A stretch of DNA of 26,495 nucleotides from Candidatus Hermodarchaeota archaeon (GTDB taxonomy: Archaea > Asgardarchaeota > Hermodarchaeia > Hermodarchaeales > Hermodarchaeaceae), in contig JAEOTD010000091.1 in NCBI GenBank assembly GCA_016839995.1, positions 1 through 26,495 of the forward strand, written 5' to 3'. The notes below the pieces were generated by a model, which worked only from the letters and a program-made list of their open reading frames with translations, ran no database searches and had not been told where the DNA came from. Below, piece after piece: positions 7,654 to 15,435 of this stretch (the stretch's first letter is position 1; every line of letters starts with the position of its first letter). The translations under genes and the position numbers were made by a program.

Positions 7654-8307
7654 TTAGTCGTTTGAGTGTCCCGTTAGACGTTTGGCGATTTTGACGGCTT
7701 GGTTAAAGTCTACGCCATATGCATCTGCTCCAATGCTATCGGCAAACTGTTGACTCACAGGAGCGCCTCCCACCATTATTTTAACCCGCGTGTCAAGTTT
7801 CTCGGATTTGAGTAAGTCAATGGTTTCCTGCATTCGGTCCATTGTGGTGGTCAGTAAAGCTGACATGGCAATAATATCTGCGTTGACAGCTTTCGTTTTC
7901 GCGATGAATTGGGCAGGTGTCACTTCAACGCCTAAATCATGCACAGTAAACCCTGCAACCGTGAGCATGGTCGCAACAATCGATTTCCCGATATCATGGA
8001 TATCTCCTTGAACTGTTCCAATCACAATTGTTCCTAAAGCCTCTTCATCAACAGACTTTGCTAAGTGGGGCTCTAAGAAGTCTAGAGCCTGTTTCATGGT
8101 TTCAGCTGCAACCGCCAATTCGGGGAGAAACGCTTCGCCTTTCTCAAACCGATCACCCAAAACCCGAATTCCTGCTGTCAATCCGCGGTTCACGATTTCA
8201 CTTGCTACGATCCCCTTGTCAATGGCTTTGGGCACAAGTTCTAACACTTGATCTGTTTGACAATCAATCATTGCGACACGTATCTGGTCAACAATATCAT
8301 TTCCCAT
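7654..8307 (-). CDS. Methyltransferase corrinoid protein (MttC/MtbC-like)
   Basis: 217 residues; ATG start with GAGGTG eight bases upstream. An N-terminal helical cap (about 1-88, B12-binding methylase cap) precedes a Rossmann-like cobalamin domain with the motif GDIHDIGKSI (His104 as the lower cobalt ligand), the SALLTTTM segment and VGGAPVSQQFADSIGADAYG. The protein carries the methyl group as methyl-Co(III) between the substrate methyltransferase (the MttB-like product downstream) and a second methyltransferase. It lies between the cysteine-synthase-like gene (34-base gap) and the MttB-like gene (30-base gap), clearly in one operon. No RamA-type reductive activase is seen in the window. 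Confidence 0.95.
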   Translation of the reverse strand: MGNDIVDQIRVAMIDCQTDQVLELVPKAIDKGIVASEIVNRGLTAGIRVLGDRFEKGEAFLPELAVAAETMKQALDFLEPHLAKSVDEEALGTIVIGTVQGDIHDIGKSIVATMLTVAGFTVHDLGVEVTPAQFIAKTKAVNADIIAMSALLTTTMDRMQETIDLLKSEKLDTRVKIMVGGAPVSQQFADSIGADAYGVDFNQAVKIAKRLTGHSND

Positions 8308-8341
8308 GAGGATTACACCTCGCCTCTAAGAATTAAGTGTG

Positions 8342-9388
8342 TTACTCGATGATTTCCCAATTGTGTTGGTACTTATCTAGTTCAGTTTTCGTCCGTTCAT
8401 CCATTGGATGATCCCTGTCAGGCACATCAAGGTGCTTCGGTTCTCCGCAAAGGGGTGTGCTGAAATAACGTTGTCCACTGTCATTTATCATGGTTGCAAT
8501 AGTCTTGAGTTCAGGATGTTTCTTCGCTAGTTTAAGGGCTGCGGCAACATTGCATCCTGAAGAGATTCCGCAAAAGAGACCCTCCTCTCGACTAAGCCAT
8601 TGTGCCATTTCAAGTGCTTCATCAGATGTTGTGGTTATGATTCCGTCTAAGATACTCAGGTCAAGGTTTTCAGGTACAAACCCATCGCCAATTCCTTCGA
8701 TCCGGTGTGAACCCCATTTCCGATGCGCAAGAAGGGGTGCTTCTGTGGGCTCGATGGCATACAATTTCACTTTGGGATTCTTCTCTCGTAGAAACCGGCC
8801 TATTCCGGTAATTGTTCCACCAGTGCCTTGGCTTGCGATGAATGCATCTACTTTTCCACCACTTTGTTCCCAGATTTCTTGTCCTGTTGTTTCATAATGG
8901 GCTTTGGTGTTGTCGGGATTGCTGAATTGACCTGGCTCCCAATATTTACCTGGGCTCGCTTCTTTGAGCTCTTTGACTTTGGCTAGACACAGGTCCACAT
9001 CAGATTCTCCACCTGGTGTTAAGATGATTTGAGCTCCGTATGCAGCCATGAGTTTTCGACGCTCTTTGCTCATCCCTTCGGGCATGACAATTGTGACTGG
9101 GTAGTTGAGCATTCGACCAACAAATGAACAGGCAATCCCAGCGTTACCGGTTGAGGATTCCATGATTTCCATCCCGGGTTTAAGATCCCCTCGGGCGATG
9201 GCTTCATGAATCATTGTGAAGTAAATGCGATCTTTGAGGCTCCCAGTGGGGGAATACCATTCGATTTTTCCTAATATGTTCGCTCCGGCTTTTTCGCTGA
9301 TTTTTGGTAACCGGAAAAGCGGAGTTAGGCCAATAAGGTCAAAGATGTTGTCTTGAACCTGTTTGTATTTTTCCCAGTTCAAGGGCAC
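8342..9388 (-). CDS. PLP-dependent cysteine synthase/CBS-like enzyme
   Basis: 348 residues from a GTG with TAGGAGCTG seven bases upstream. Fold type II PLP enzyme: Lys52 in SPTGSLKDR forms the Schiff base, STGNAG (79-84) binds the substrate carboxylate, QGTGGTITGIG (187-197) binds the cofactor phosphate, SSG (277-279 region) contacts the pyridine nitrogen, and EGIGDGFVP is typical of O-acetylserine sulfhydrylase/cystathionine beta-synthase. It should make cysteine (or a related thiol amino acid) from an activated serine. The roughly 30-residue C-terminal tail has no CBS-domain features. Being the first gene of an operon with corrinoid and MttB-like genes is unusual and suggests a link between sulfur amino acids and methyl transfer. 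The acceptor or donor specificity is not readable. Confidence 0.88.
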   Translation of the reverse strand: MPLNWEKYKQVQDNIFDLIGLTPLFRLPKISEKAGANILGKIEWYSPTGSLKDRIYFTMIHEAIARGDLKPGMEIMESSTGNAGIACSFVGRMLNYPVTIVMPEGMSKERRKLMAAYGAQIILTPGGESDVDLCLAKVKELKEASPGKYWEPGQFSNPDNTKAHYETTGQEIWEQSGGKVDAFIASQGTGGTITGIGRFLREKNPKVKLYAIEPTEAPLLAHRKWGSHRIEGIGDGFVPENLDLSILDGIITTTSDEALEMAQWLSREEGLFCGISSGCNVAAALKLAKKHPELKTIATMINDSGQRYFSTPLCGEPKHLDVPDRDHPMDERTKTELDKYQHNWEIIE

Positions 9389-9430
9389 GGTGAACAGCTC
9401 CTAATGAATTAGTCGCAGCTTGGATGCGCC

Positions 9431-9440
9431 CGTATTTAAG
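9431..9440 (-). promoter_or_regulatory. Candidate TATA box of the 9388-6151 operon
   Basis: On the minus strand this reads CTTAAATACG, placing a start near 9410 and a leader of about 20 bases before the GTG at 9388. The same AT-rich box could also serve sfsA on the other strand, but the distance (about 90 bases) fits less well. Confidence 0.45.
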
Positions 9441-9525
9441 GTTACAGCATTGTAGGATGCAAGAGGCGAAGAAAAATAAGGAGGCGACACTGGGCAATGA
9501 AAAGAGCTGATATGGAGTTATTACT

Positions 9526-10245
9526 GTGAAACTTCAGGGAACCTTCCATTACAGCGAATTTCTTGAGCGCCCAAATCGGTTTCTCACCATCTGTCAGCTG
9601 AACGGAAAACGGGTTTCAGCCTATATCCCGAATCCCGGTCCAATGCCTGATCTGTTATTTCCAGGCGTCGAAGTGCTGCTCCGACATACTCCGGCTGAAC
9701 ATCGGAAGACCGACTACGATTTGGTGTGTTCCCGAAATCAAGGTACATTACTTTCACTCGATTCTCGTGTTCCTAATTGGCTTTTAGCAGAAGCTTTACC
9801 TCAGGGACAATTGGCCCCCTTTGCCCACTACCAGGACATAATATCTGAACCAGTTTATAAAGAGAGTCGACTTGATTTCTTGCTGCATGCTGAAGGGTAT
9901 CCTTCATGTTACTTAGAAGCAAAATCATCCACCGATGCTATCAATTACATCGGATTATTCCCCCGTGTACCCACCGAACGTGGACAACGCCATGTTCAAG
10001 AACTCATGCACGCCATTGACGAAGGGTATCGAGCGGCCATTGTGTTTATCGTTCAGCGAACCGATGCAGATAGAATGAGGCCCAATGATTCAGTTGACCC
10101 CGATTTTGGGCTCATTTTACGGAAAGCCGTTCAGTATGGGGTTGAAGCCTTTGCCTGGACAACTCGCTTCATTGAACCGACTCATGAAATCGTCCTGCAT
10201 CGGGCAATCCCAGTGGATCTCAGTCCTATAGATACTCAGGACTAG
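9526..10245 (+). CDS. sfsA: SfsA family DNA-binding protein/nuclease
   Basis: 239 residues, normal for SfsA; GTG start with ATGGAGTTA upstream. Typical segments are FLERPNRFLTICQLNG at the N-terminus, AYIPNPGPMPDLLFPG, YKESRLDFLL, the active-site-like LEAKSS, and LFPRVPTERGQRHVQEL. SfsA has an OB-like N-terminal domain and a PD-(D/E)xK-like nuclease core (Asp of RLDFLL, Glu and Lys of LEAKS are visible). The bacterial name comes from sugar fermentation stimulation; the archaeal role is not established. It is a single-gene unit on the plus strand inside the methyl-transfer block, and its TAG stop is directly followed by the stop of the convergent MtaA-like gene. Confidence 0.95.
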   Translation: MKLQGTFHYSEFLERPNRFLTICQLNGKRVSAYIPNPGPMPDLLFPGVEVLLRHTPAEHRKTDYDLVCSRNQGTLLSLDSRVPNWLLAEALPQGQLAPFAHYQDIISEPVYKESRLDFLLHAEGYPSCYLEAKSSTDAINYIGLFPRVPTERGQRHVQELMHAIDEGYRAAIVFIVQRTDADRMRPNDSVDPDFGLILRKAVQYGVEAFAWTTRFIEPTHEIVLHRAIPVDLSPIDTQD

Positions 10246-11286
10246 CTATGCATACTGTCCATATTTCTTAGCAGCGGTAACCATTGCTCGAATATTTGCT
10301 AGCGGGGCTAAGGGTGGAACTTCACAGCCACTACTCAAAATATACTGACCATCCTGACCCACCGCTTCTATACACTCTCTGGCTGCTGCTTCCACAGCTT
10401 CTGGAGTGCCAGTTAGAAGAAGTTCAGTTGGATTCAAGTTTCCCATAAGAATTACATCGTTGCCGACTCGGGTTGTTGCCTCCGTCAACTTGACGAGATG
10501 ATCAAGTTCCAGTATTGAGGTGCCAGTTCCTGCCATAAGTTCAAGCATCGACGTCGTTTTGCCACAAATATGTAAAGAGGCAATTGCTCCTGCCTGAGTT
10601 ATTGCATCAACAAGGGCTTGTTGATGGGGTGCTGCGTAAGTTTCGAAGGTCTTTGGGCTTATGAGACTTCCACTGGCTGTTGGGTCTGCAGTAACCACCA
10701 CGTCGACTCCTGCCTGAATGTTCGCGAGAGCATACCTCTTTGAAGCCTTGTACGCAACTGCAATAAGGTTGTTAATAAATTGTGGATTGCGAATGGTGGC
10801 AACCATTAAGGAATTAACTCCAGCTAGTTGACCAGCCAAAGTAAACGGTCCAGGAGTGTAAGCAAAGAGTGGAATCTCACCCTCTACGGCATCTTTGACG
10901 ATATTTACCATATCCATGTGTATCGGCAACCGTCCTGAGCTATGGGGATCTGGGAGTTCCAGCTTGTCAACATCATCTGGTGATTTTATGACATGTTCAG
11001 CAACTTGGGGCACCGAATCCTCAGGAAACCGCATAGTGCACCCCATGGCTTCCGCCAATAAATTGAACGAACTTTCCCAGCCTACATAGATGGCATCGTA
11101 TCCGAGTTCCCGTTGTCCTGTGAGTAATGCTTCAGCAGTTTTTTCTGGGCTATGTAGCGCCTCAACGAGCCCAACACCAGTAAGTTGAGCCGTCGTATAT
11201 GTAACTTGGGGGATAACTGGTACTCGATCAGGCATCTTGCCTTGGAGAAGTGTCATCACTCTTTGATAAGGCGATAAGATAGTCAT
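10246..11286 (-). CDS. MtaA/UroD-family methylcobamide methyltransferase
   Basis: 346 residues; ATG start with AAGGA upstream. It belongs to the uroporphyrinogen decarboxylase/MtaA-MtbA-CmuA superfamily: opening SPYQRVMTLLQGKMPDRVPVIP, PGPFTLAGQLAG, and the zinc-ligand pattern of the methyltransferase branch, His239 and Cys241 (LHICGKT) plus Cys321 (SSGCEVPP). Methanogen MtaA and MtbA move the methyl group from the corrinoid protein to coenzyme M; in non-methanogens relatives use other acceptors. The retained zinc ligands argue against a heme-pathway decarboxylase. It is a plausible partner of the corrinoid protein at 7654-8307, although it is transcribed separately, with sfsA between them. 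Acceptor unknown. Confidence 0.88.
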   Translation of the reverse strand: MTILSPYQRVMTLLQGKMPDRVPVIPQVTYTTAQLTGVGLVEALHSPEKTAEALLTGQRELGYDAIYVGWESSFNLLAEAMGCTMRFPEDSVPQVAEHVIKSPDDVDKLELPDPHSSGRLPIHMDMVNIVKDAVEGEIPLFAYTPGPFTLAGQLAGVNSLMVATIRNPQFINNLIAVAYKASKRYALANIQAGVDVVVTADPTASGSLISPKTFETYAAPHQQALVDAITQAGAIASLHICGKTTSMLELMAGTGTSILELDHLVKLTEATTRVGNDVILMGNLNPTELLLTGTPEAVEAAARECIEAVGQDGQYILSSGCEVPPLAPLANIRAMVTAAKKYGQYA

Positions 11287-11399
11287 TTCGTGGATTCCTT
11301 AAATCGAACTTCGATTTCACGTCTAGTAAGGTTATTCTCTCTTCTCAGCTTAATCTTGTTTGCTTTATGTGAATAATTCTTCCATGCCGAAGGCAGCAT

Positions 11400-11407
11400 C
11401 TTTAAAT
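11400..11407 (+). promoter_or_regulatory. Candidate TATA box of the TFIIB gene
   Basis: CTTTAAAT-type box; a start about 26 bases downstream would be near 11430, giving a short leader to the ATG at 11488 or a leaderless message from the ATG at 11428. Confidence 0.45.
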
Positions 11408-11487
11408 TGACAGTTATCCCAGTTTGAATGGGGAATGTGTCTTTCCCCACGCGTGTACCGGATAGGATGGGTTCGGATCCGATCGCC

Positions 11488-12444
11488 ATGTCAGAAAATA
11501 ATCGACGAAAGGTGAAACCCGAGGCTGGAAAAGAAGAGGATGAACCAAATACCTGTCCTAATTGCGGAAGCACTAACCTCATAATGGCCCCCTCTCGCGA
11601 GCTTGTTTGTTCCAATTGTGGGCTTGTTCTAAGTGACGATGTAATCGATTTTGGTGCAGAATGGCGGGAATTCTCCCCCGAAGAACGTGATAAACGTGCT
11701 CGTGCTGGTCCCCCCTCCACCCTTACCATGCATGATAGGGGACTTTCGACAACTATTGACTGGCGTGACGTGGATGCTCGAGGGCATAAACTCGATGCCC
11801 GTCGACGAGCTGAAATGCAACGGATTCGAAAATGGCATAACCGCAGCCGTGTATACCAAGCTAGTGAGCGGAATCTCGCTAGCGCCATGAGCGAACTCGA
11901 CCGGCTATCCGGACAACTCGACCTCCCACAACGTGTCCGCCAATCAGCCGCCCTACTCTATCGTCGAGCTTTAGAGAAGAACCTCATCCGTGGTCGAAGC
12001 ATCGAAGCAATCGTCGCAGCCTGTGTATATGCTGCCTGTCGCTTCACCAGTTTTCCCCGAACCCTTGCTGATGTTGGACGATATACACGCGTCGGTCGAA
12101 AAGAATTGGGTCGATCATACCGGCTCATTGTACGTCGCCTTGGACTCCAAATGCCAGTGACTCAACCCGAGGATTTTGTTTCACGATATACGACTGCCCT
12201 CAAACTCTCACAACGCACACATGCTCGGGCTCTCGACATCCTCATGCGGGCTCGTAACAAAGGCATCACCTCCGGTAAGGATCCCACCTGTATTGCAGCT
12301 GCTGCAATCTATATTGCTTCAATTCTAGAAGGAGAACGTCGGACCCAACGCGAAATCGGCGAAGTTGCTGGGGTCACTGAAGTCACGGTGCGAAATCGCT
12401 ACAAAGAATTGGTTCGGGCCTTAGATCTTGGAGTCGAGGTTTAG
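11488..12444 (+). CDS. tfb: Transcription initiation factor IIB
   Basis: 318 residues from the ATG at 11488, chosen because the zinc ribbon then begins at the usual distance. In-frame ATGs at 11428 and 11467 add up to 20 residues with no TFB likeness. The zinc ribbon uses C23, C26, C41 and C44 (CPNCGSTN, CSNCGLVL). It is followed by the B-reader/linker (DFGAEWREFSPEERDKRARAG and DRGLSTTIDW), then two cyclin-like repeats (ASAMSELDRLSGQLDLPQ and ALDILMRARNKGITSGKDP), with the final recognition helix REIGEVAGVTEVTVRNRYKEL contacting the BRE. It recruits RNA polymerase to TATA/TBP complexes. Single gene with its own promoter and terminator. Confidence 0.96.
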   Translation: MSENNRRKVKPEAGKEEDEPNTCPNCGSTNLIMAPSRELVCSNCGLVLSDDVIDFGAEWREFSPEERDKRARAGPPSTLTMHDRGLSTTIDWRDVDARGHKLDARRRAEMQRIRKWHNRSRVYQASERNLASAMSELDRLSGQLDLPQRVRQSAALLYRRALEKNLIRGRSIEAIVAACVYAACRFTSFPRTLADVGRYTRVGRKELGRSYRLIVRRLGLQMPVTQPEDFVSRYTTALKLSQRTHARALDILMRARNKGITSGKDPTCIAAAAIYIASILEGERRTQREIGEVAGVTEVTVRNRYKELVRALDLGVEV

Positions 12445-12464
12445 GTTCTCACAACCCTTTTTTC
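12444..12464 (+). terminator. Short hairpin and T-run after tfb
   Basis: GGTT-CTCAC-AACC is followed by CTTTTTTCC. The stem is weak but the T-run immediately after the tfb stop fits archaeal termination. Confidence 0.5.
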
Positions 12465-12579
12465 CTCACCAAACAGTCTAGACAAAATTACTTAAAGGAA
12501 TATTCACGAAAGTATGGCAGGTTTCCAGCTAAGGCATTATTATGTCTCTAAGCTAGTTTAGCAATTGGAAGCGGTTAAT

Positions 12580-14517
12580 GTGAAAAAACCCTCATTTCTC
12601 TTTGGATTCTTCTGCATGGTTCTTCTTTTCGCGCTTCTGAGTAGTCCCTCTACAACTTTTGATGCGTCTAACACTCCCTACTTGAAAGGTAGAGTGATTT
12701 CGTTTTCAACTTCTGATTTACGGATTGCTCAGGCTGCCCCAGTTCCCGATCTTATTCCCCCTAGTCCCGCTGGGGAATATGTGGCTATTATTGTGGAATC
12801 AGGGCTTTGGGCAATCGGTGCTGTGCAGACCGCAGTCAACCAATACCGACTCGATCTGAACAACACAGGATACAATACTATCCTGCATACCAGTGCTATT
12901 GCAAATCCTGCTGTCCTGCGTGGACTCTTACAGAACTGGTACACCACAAATAACATCGTCGGTGCTGTTCTTATTGGGGATTTGCCAACCATTATTTACT
13001 ATCATCCCATGAACACTACTAATCATCCAGCTGATACCTTTGTTTGTGACCTGTATTACATGGACTTAGATGGTATCTGGTGGGATCTCGATGCAAATGG
13101 CATCTATGATCGACATAACTCGTCATCTGGTGCTGACATCTATCCCGAAATCTATGTCGGACGGATTAACGCCGTAAATCGCACCTTGGGCGGCCAAACG
13201 AACGCCAACAACATCATAAACCTCCTTAATCGAATCCACTCATATCGAATTGGTGGCGTGGCACGAACACACCGAGCACTTACTTACATCGATGATGATT
13301 GGCAGTCATGGGCCGATGGCACCTTTGATAACTGGCCAGCATGGATGAACAACGCCTACCCTACACGAACCGATGTCCACACACCCGCAACTTGGACAAA
13401 CGGCACAGATTGGCTAAATAATCGAATTACATCAGACTTCGAATGGACCCACCTCTGTGCACACTCAGGTGCAGGACCGGGAACACACTTTTTCGGACCA
13501 GGTGGAACTGGAGAAGGTACTGTTACATCTGCCCAAATTCATGGTGCAACCCCCACTATCAACTTCTACAATCTCTTTTGCTGCCATGGCGCTGATTGGC
13601 TGACATTTGATGATCTAGCGACAACGTATCTGTACTCTGGCAGTCACTCTCTCGCCGTTGTCGGCACAACAAAAACTGGTGGCATGCTTGGTGGAACAAG
13701 TTTCTACAACGCCATCGGACAAAACGATACCATTGGCAAAGCCCTGGAAACATGGTTCCAAGGCATCAAGAGCTATGCTACCTATTACTTAGAATGGTTC
13801 TATGGAATGACTATTCTCGGTGATCCCTTCCTGACGACTCACTATGATATCACAGCGCTTACTCCAACAATTGTTTCATCAACTCATCCGGATGAAGCTG
13901 CTTGGTCAGCGAGTAACACGGTTCAGTTCAATTGGACCATCCCCGCTGACGTCAATGGGATTGCTGGATACTACTACATCCTTGACAATAATCCAACCAC
14001 AGTCCCAACTGCAGCCACTGGTACCTATGTAACGACTAACGGAACTCTTTCCGCACCATTAGGAGATAGCACATGGTATCTCCACGTAGTCTCGGTGGAC
14101 ACGGTTGGTAATGTTGGCTCCGACGCGGATCATTACCAAGTGAACATTGATGCGAACAGCCCGGTCGTCACCATCGTATCACCACTGGATGGCGCTACAA
14201 CCTCGACTGCCTTCCTTCTTTCCTGGTCAGTAACCGAAACTGGTTCAGGCTACAGTTCAGCCAATGTCTATGTGAATGGCTCTCTCTCAACAACCGTTAG
14301 TGCACCCCTTACGAACACAACTCTGAGCAGTCTTCCTCTGGGCACCTATCCAATTAACGTCACAGCCTTTGACGGTTCAGGGCTCAGTGGATCCCATCAA
14401 ATCACCATTACGGTGGGAACAACACCAGGGATACCCGGATTCCCATTTGGTGCAATTGCGATTGGTACCATCTTGGCAGTTAGCCTTGGTGTATTCTACC
14501 GCCGACGTCGACGCTAA
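12580..14517 (+). CDS. Gingipain-like (C25) surface cysteine protease with PGF-CTERM-like anchor
   Basis: 645 residues if started at the GTG at 12580, which follows GGAAGCGG and gives a textbook signal peptide (MKKPSFLFGFFCMVLLFALL); a TTG at 12565 is the alternative. Residues about 65-420 resemble the C25 caspase-like domain: VGAVLIGDLPT, DIYPEIYVGRINA, catalytic His of THLCAHSGAG (about 295), catalytic Cys in NLFCCHGADW (334/335), and MTILGDPFL near the domain end. Two Ig-like domains follow (about 430-525 and 530-615). The C-terminus is GIPGFPFGAIA, a hydrophobic helix and YRRRRR, matching the PGF-CTERM pattern processed by archaeosortases. It should act outside the cell on peptides or surface proteins. 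No archaeosortase gene is in view. Confidence 0.85.
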   Translation: MKKPSFLFGFFCMVLLFALLSSPSTTFDASNTPYLKGRVISFSTSDLRIAQAAPVPDLIPPSPAGEYVAIIVESGLWAIGAVQTAVNQYRLDLNNTGYNTILHTSAIANPAVLRGLLQNWYTTNNIVGAVLIGDLPTIIYYHPMNTTNHPADTFVCDLYYMDLDGIWWDLDANGIYDRHNSSSGADIYPEIYVGRINAVNRTLGGQTNANNIINLLNRIHSYRIGGVARTHRALTYIDDDWQSWADGTFDNWPAWMNNAYPTRTDVHTPATWTNGTDWLNNRITSDFEWTHLCAHSGAGPGTHFFGPGGTGEGTVTSAQIHGATPTINFYNLFCCHGADWLTFDDLATTYLYSGSHSLAVVGTTKTGGMLGGTSFYNAIGQNDTIGKALETWFQGIKSYATYYLEWFYGMTILGDPFLTTHYDITALTPTIVSSTHPDEAAWSASNTVQFNWTIPADVNGIAGYYYILDNNPTTVPTAATGTYVTTNGTLSAPLGDSTWYLHVVSVDTVGNVGSDADHYQVNIDANSPVVTIVSPLDGATTSTAFLLSWSVTETGSGYSSANVYVNGSLSTTVSAPLTNTTLSSLPLGTYPINVTAFDGSGLSGSHQITITVGTTPGIPGFPFGAIAIGTILAVSLGVFYRRRRR

Positions 14518-14528
14518 AAACAATACTC

Positions 14529-14560
14529 GGACGCTTTTTCAAGCGTCCCTATCTCTTATT
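14529..14560 (+). terminator. Strong hairpin terminator between convergent genes
   Basis: GGACGCTT pairs perfectly with AAGCGTCC across a TTTC loop (14529-14548), followed by a T-rich run. It sits between the C25 protease stop and the end of the convergent MinD-like gene and may serve both directions. Confidence 0.7.
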
Positions 14561-14561
14561 T

Positions 14562-15338
14562 TTATTTCTTCAATTGATTGTTGAGCGTAGCTTCGCATTT
14601 CTTGAAAAGTTGATTAATACTTTGCGAAAAAAGATGGCTGGGACTAACTTGCACCAGTATCTGACGGCTTCCCAACTCAATAAGCCTTGTAAATAGAGGA
14701 ACCACAGCTGCAACCGCAAACCCATACTCCTGTTCGATATCTTTTTTCACTTTATCAAAGTCATAGATCCCAGGAGTCTTGTTACATACAATGTAGGTTG
14801 AAGGCACTTCGAGTTTCTTCGCAAGGGCTAGTGTAATCGCCGTTCCAAGGAAGTCTTGTTGGTCTAGTCGCATTATAACGAAGAGTAGGTCGGTTGTTGC
14901 CATAGAAAGCAATGTTTCTTGATCTAATCCTGGGTGGGTGTCAATGAAGAGGTAATCAAGTTGTTTGGCCTGAATAATACGTTTGAACCCCCGGCGAAGA
15001 TCCGAAACCTCGTATCCTTCGCGGATGATGGTGGAAATGTCATCAGCATTTAAACTGGCAGGAATGACATGTAAACCACCGGTCCTTAGTTTCATAGCCT
15101 TTGTATGATCAATAGTGGCTTTTTCGATGGTGCATTTCTTGCGCAGATAATCATTGAGTGTGAATTTGAATCGTTTTCCTGCAAGCCCAAAGAGTACATG
15201 GAGACCAGGGCTTTGAATGTCTGTATCAATGACGCCCACATTTCGCCCTTTCATTGCGGCATACATGGCGAGGTTGGCCGTAATATTGCTCTTCCCGGTT
15301 CCACCACGAAAACTGTGAACGGTGATGATTTTGCCCAT
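14562..15338 (-). CDS. MinD/ParA-like ATPase with variant P-loop
   Basis: 258 residues from the ATG at 15338, preceded by AGGGTGA at the right spacing; a GTG at 15350 overlaps that site. The P-loop is HSFRGGTGKSN (residues 8-18). The deviant Walker A of MinD/ParA normally has Lys where this protein has Arg11, so the signature lysine is missing. Further motifs are VGVIDTDIQSPGLH (Walker A' with the ligand Asp) and LDYLFIDTHPGLDQET (Walker B, about residue 130). The C-terminal segment (LFSQSINQLFKKCEATLNNQL) could form an amphipathic helix as in membrane-binding MinD. It is the second gene of a two-gene unit behind the longin-roadblock protein, which implies a joint role. It may work as a dimerising ATP switch at the membrane; function unproven. 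Confidence 0.88.
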   Translation of the reverse strand: MGKIITVHSFRGGTGKSNITANLAMYAAMKGRNVGVIDTDIQSPGLHVLFGLAGKRFKFTLNDYLRKKCTIEKATIDHTKAMKLRTGGLHVIPASLNADDISTIIREGYEVSDLRRGFKRIIQAKQLDYLFIDTHPGLDQETLLSMATTDLLFVIMRLDQQDFLGTAITLALAKKLEVPSTYIVCNKTPGIYDFDKVKKDIEQEYGFAVAAVVPLFTRLIELGSRQILVQVSPSHLFSQSINQLFKKCEATLNNQLKK

Positions 15339-15435
15339 GACATTATTCACCCTATAATCAAAGACACCAGTTTCATGCGTAGGAGTTCAAGCTTGCTGAT
15401 TCGAGGTTAGAATTTCGGAATATTAAAGCATTGGT

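Noticed and set aside
11428..11487. 20-residue N-terminal extension of TFIIB
   Set aside because: The added residues show no TFB likeness; the ATG at 11488 gives normal spacing to the zinc ribbon, though a leaderless start at 11428 cannot be excluded.
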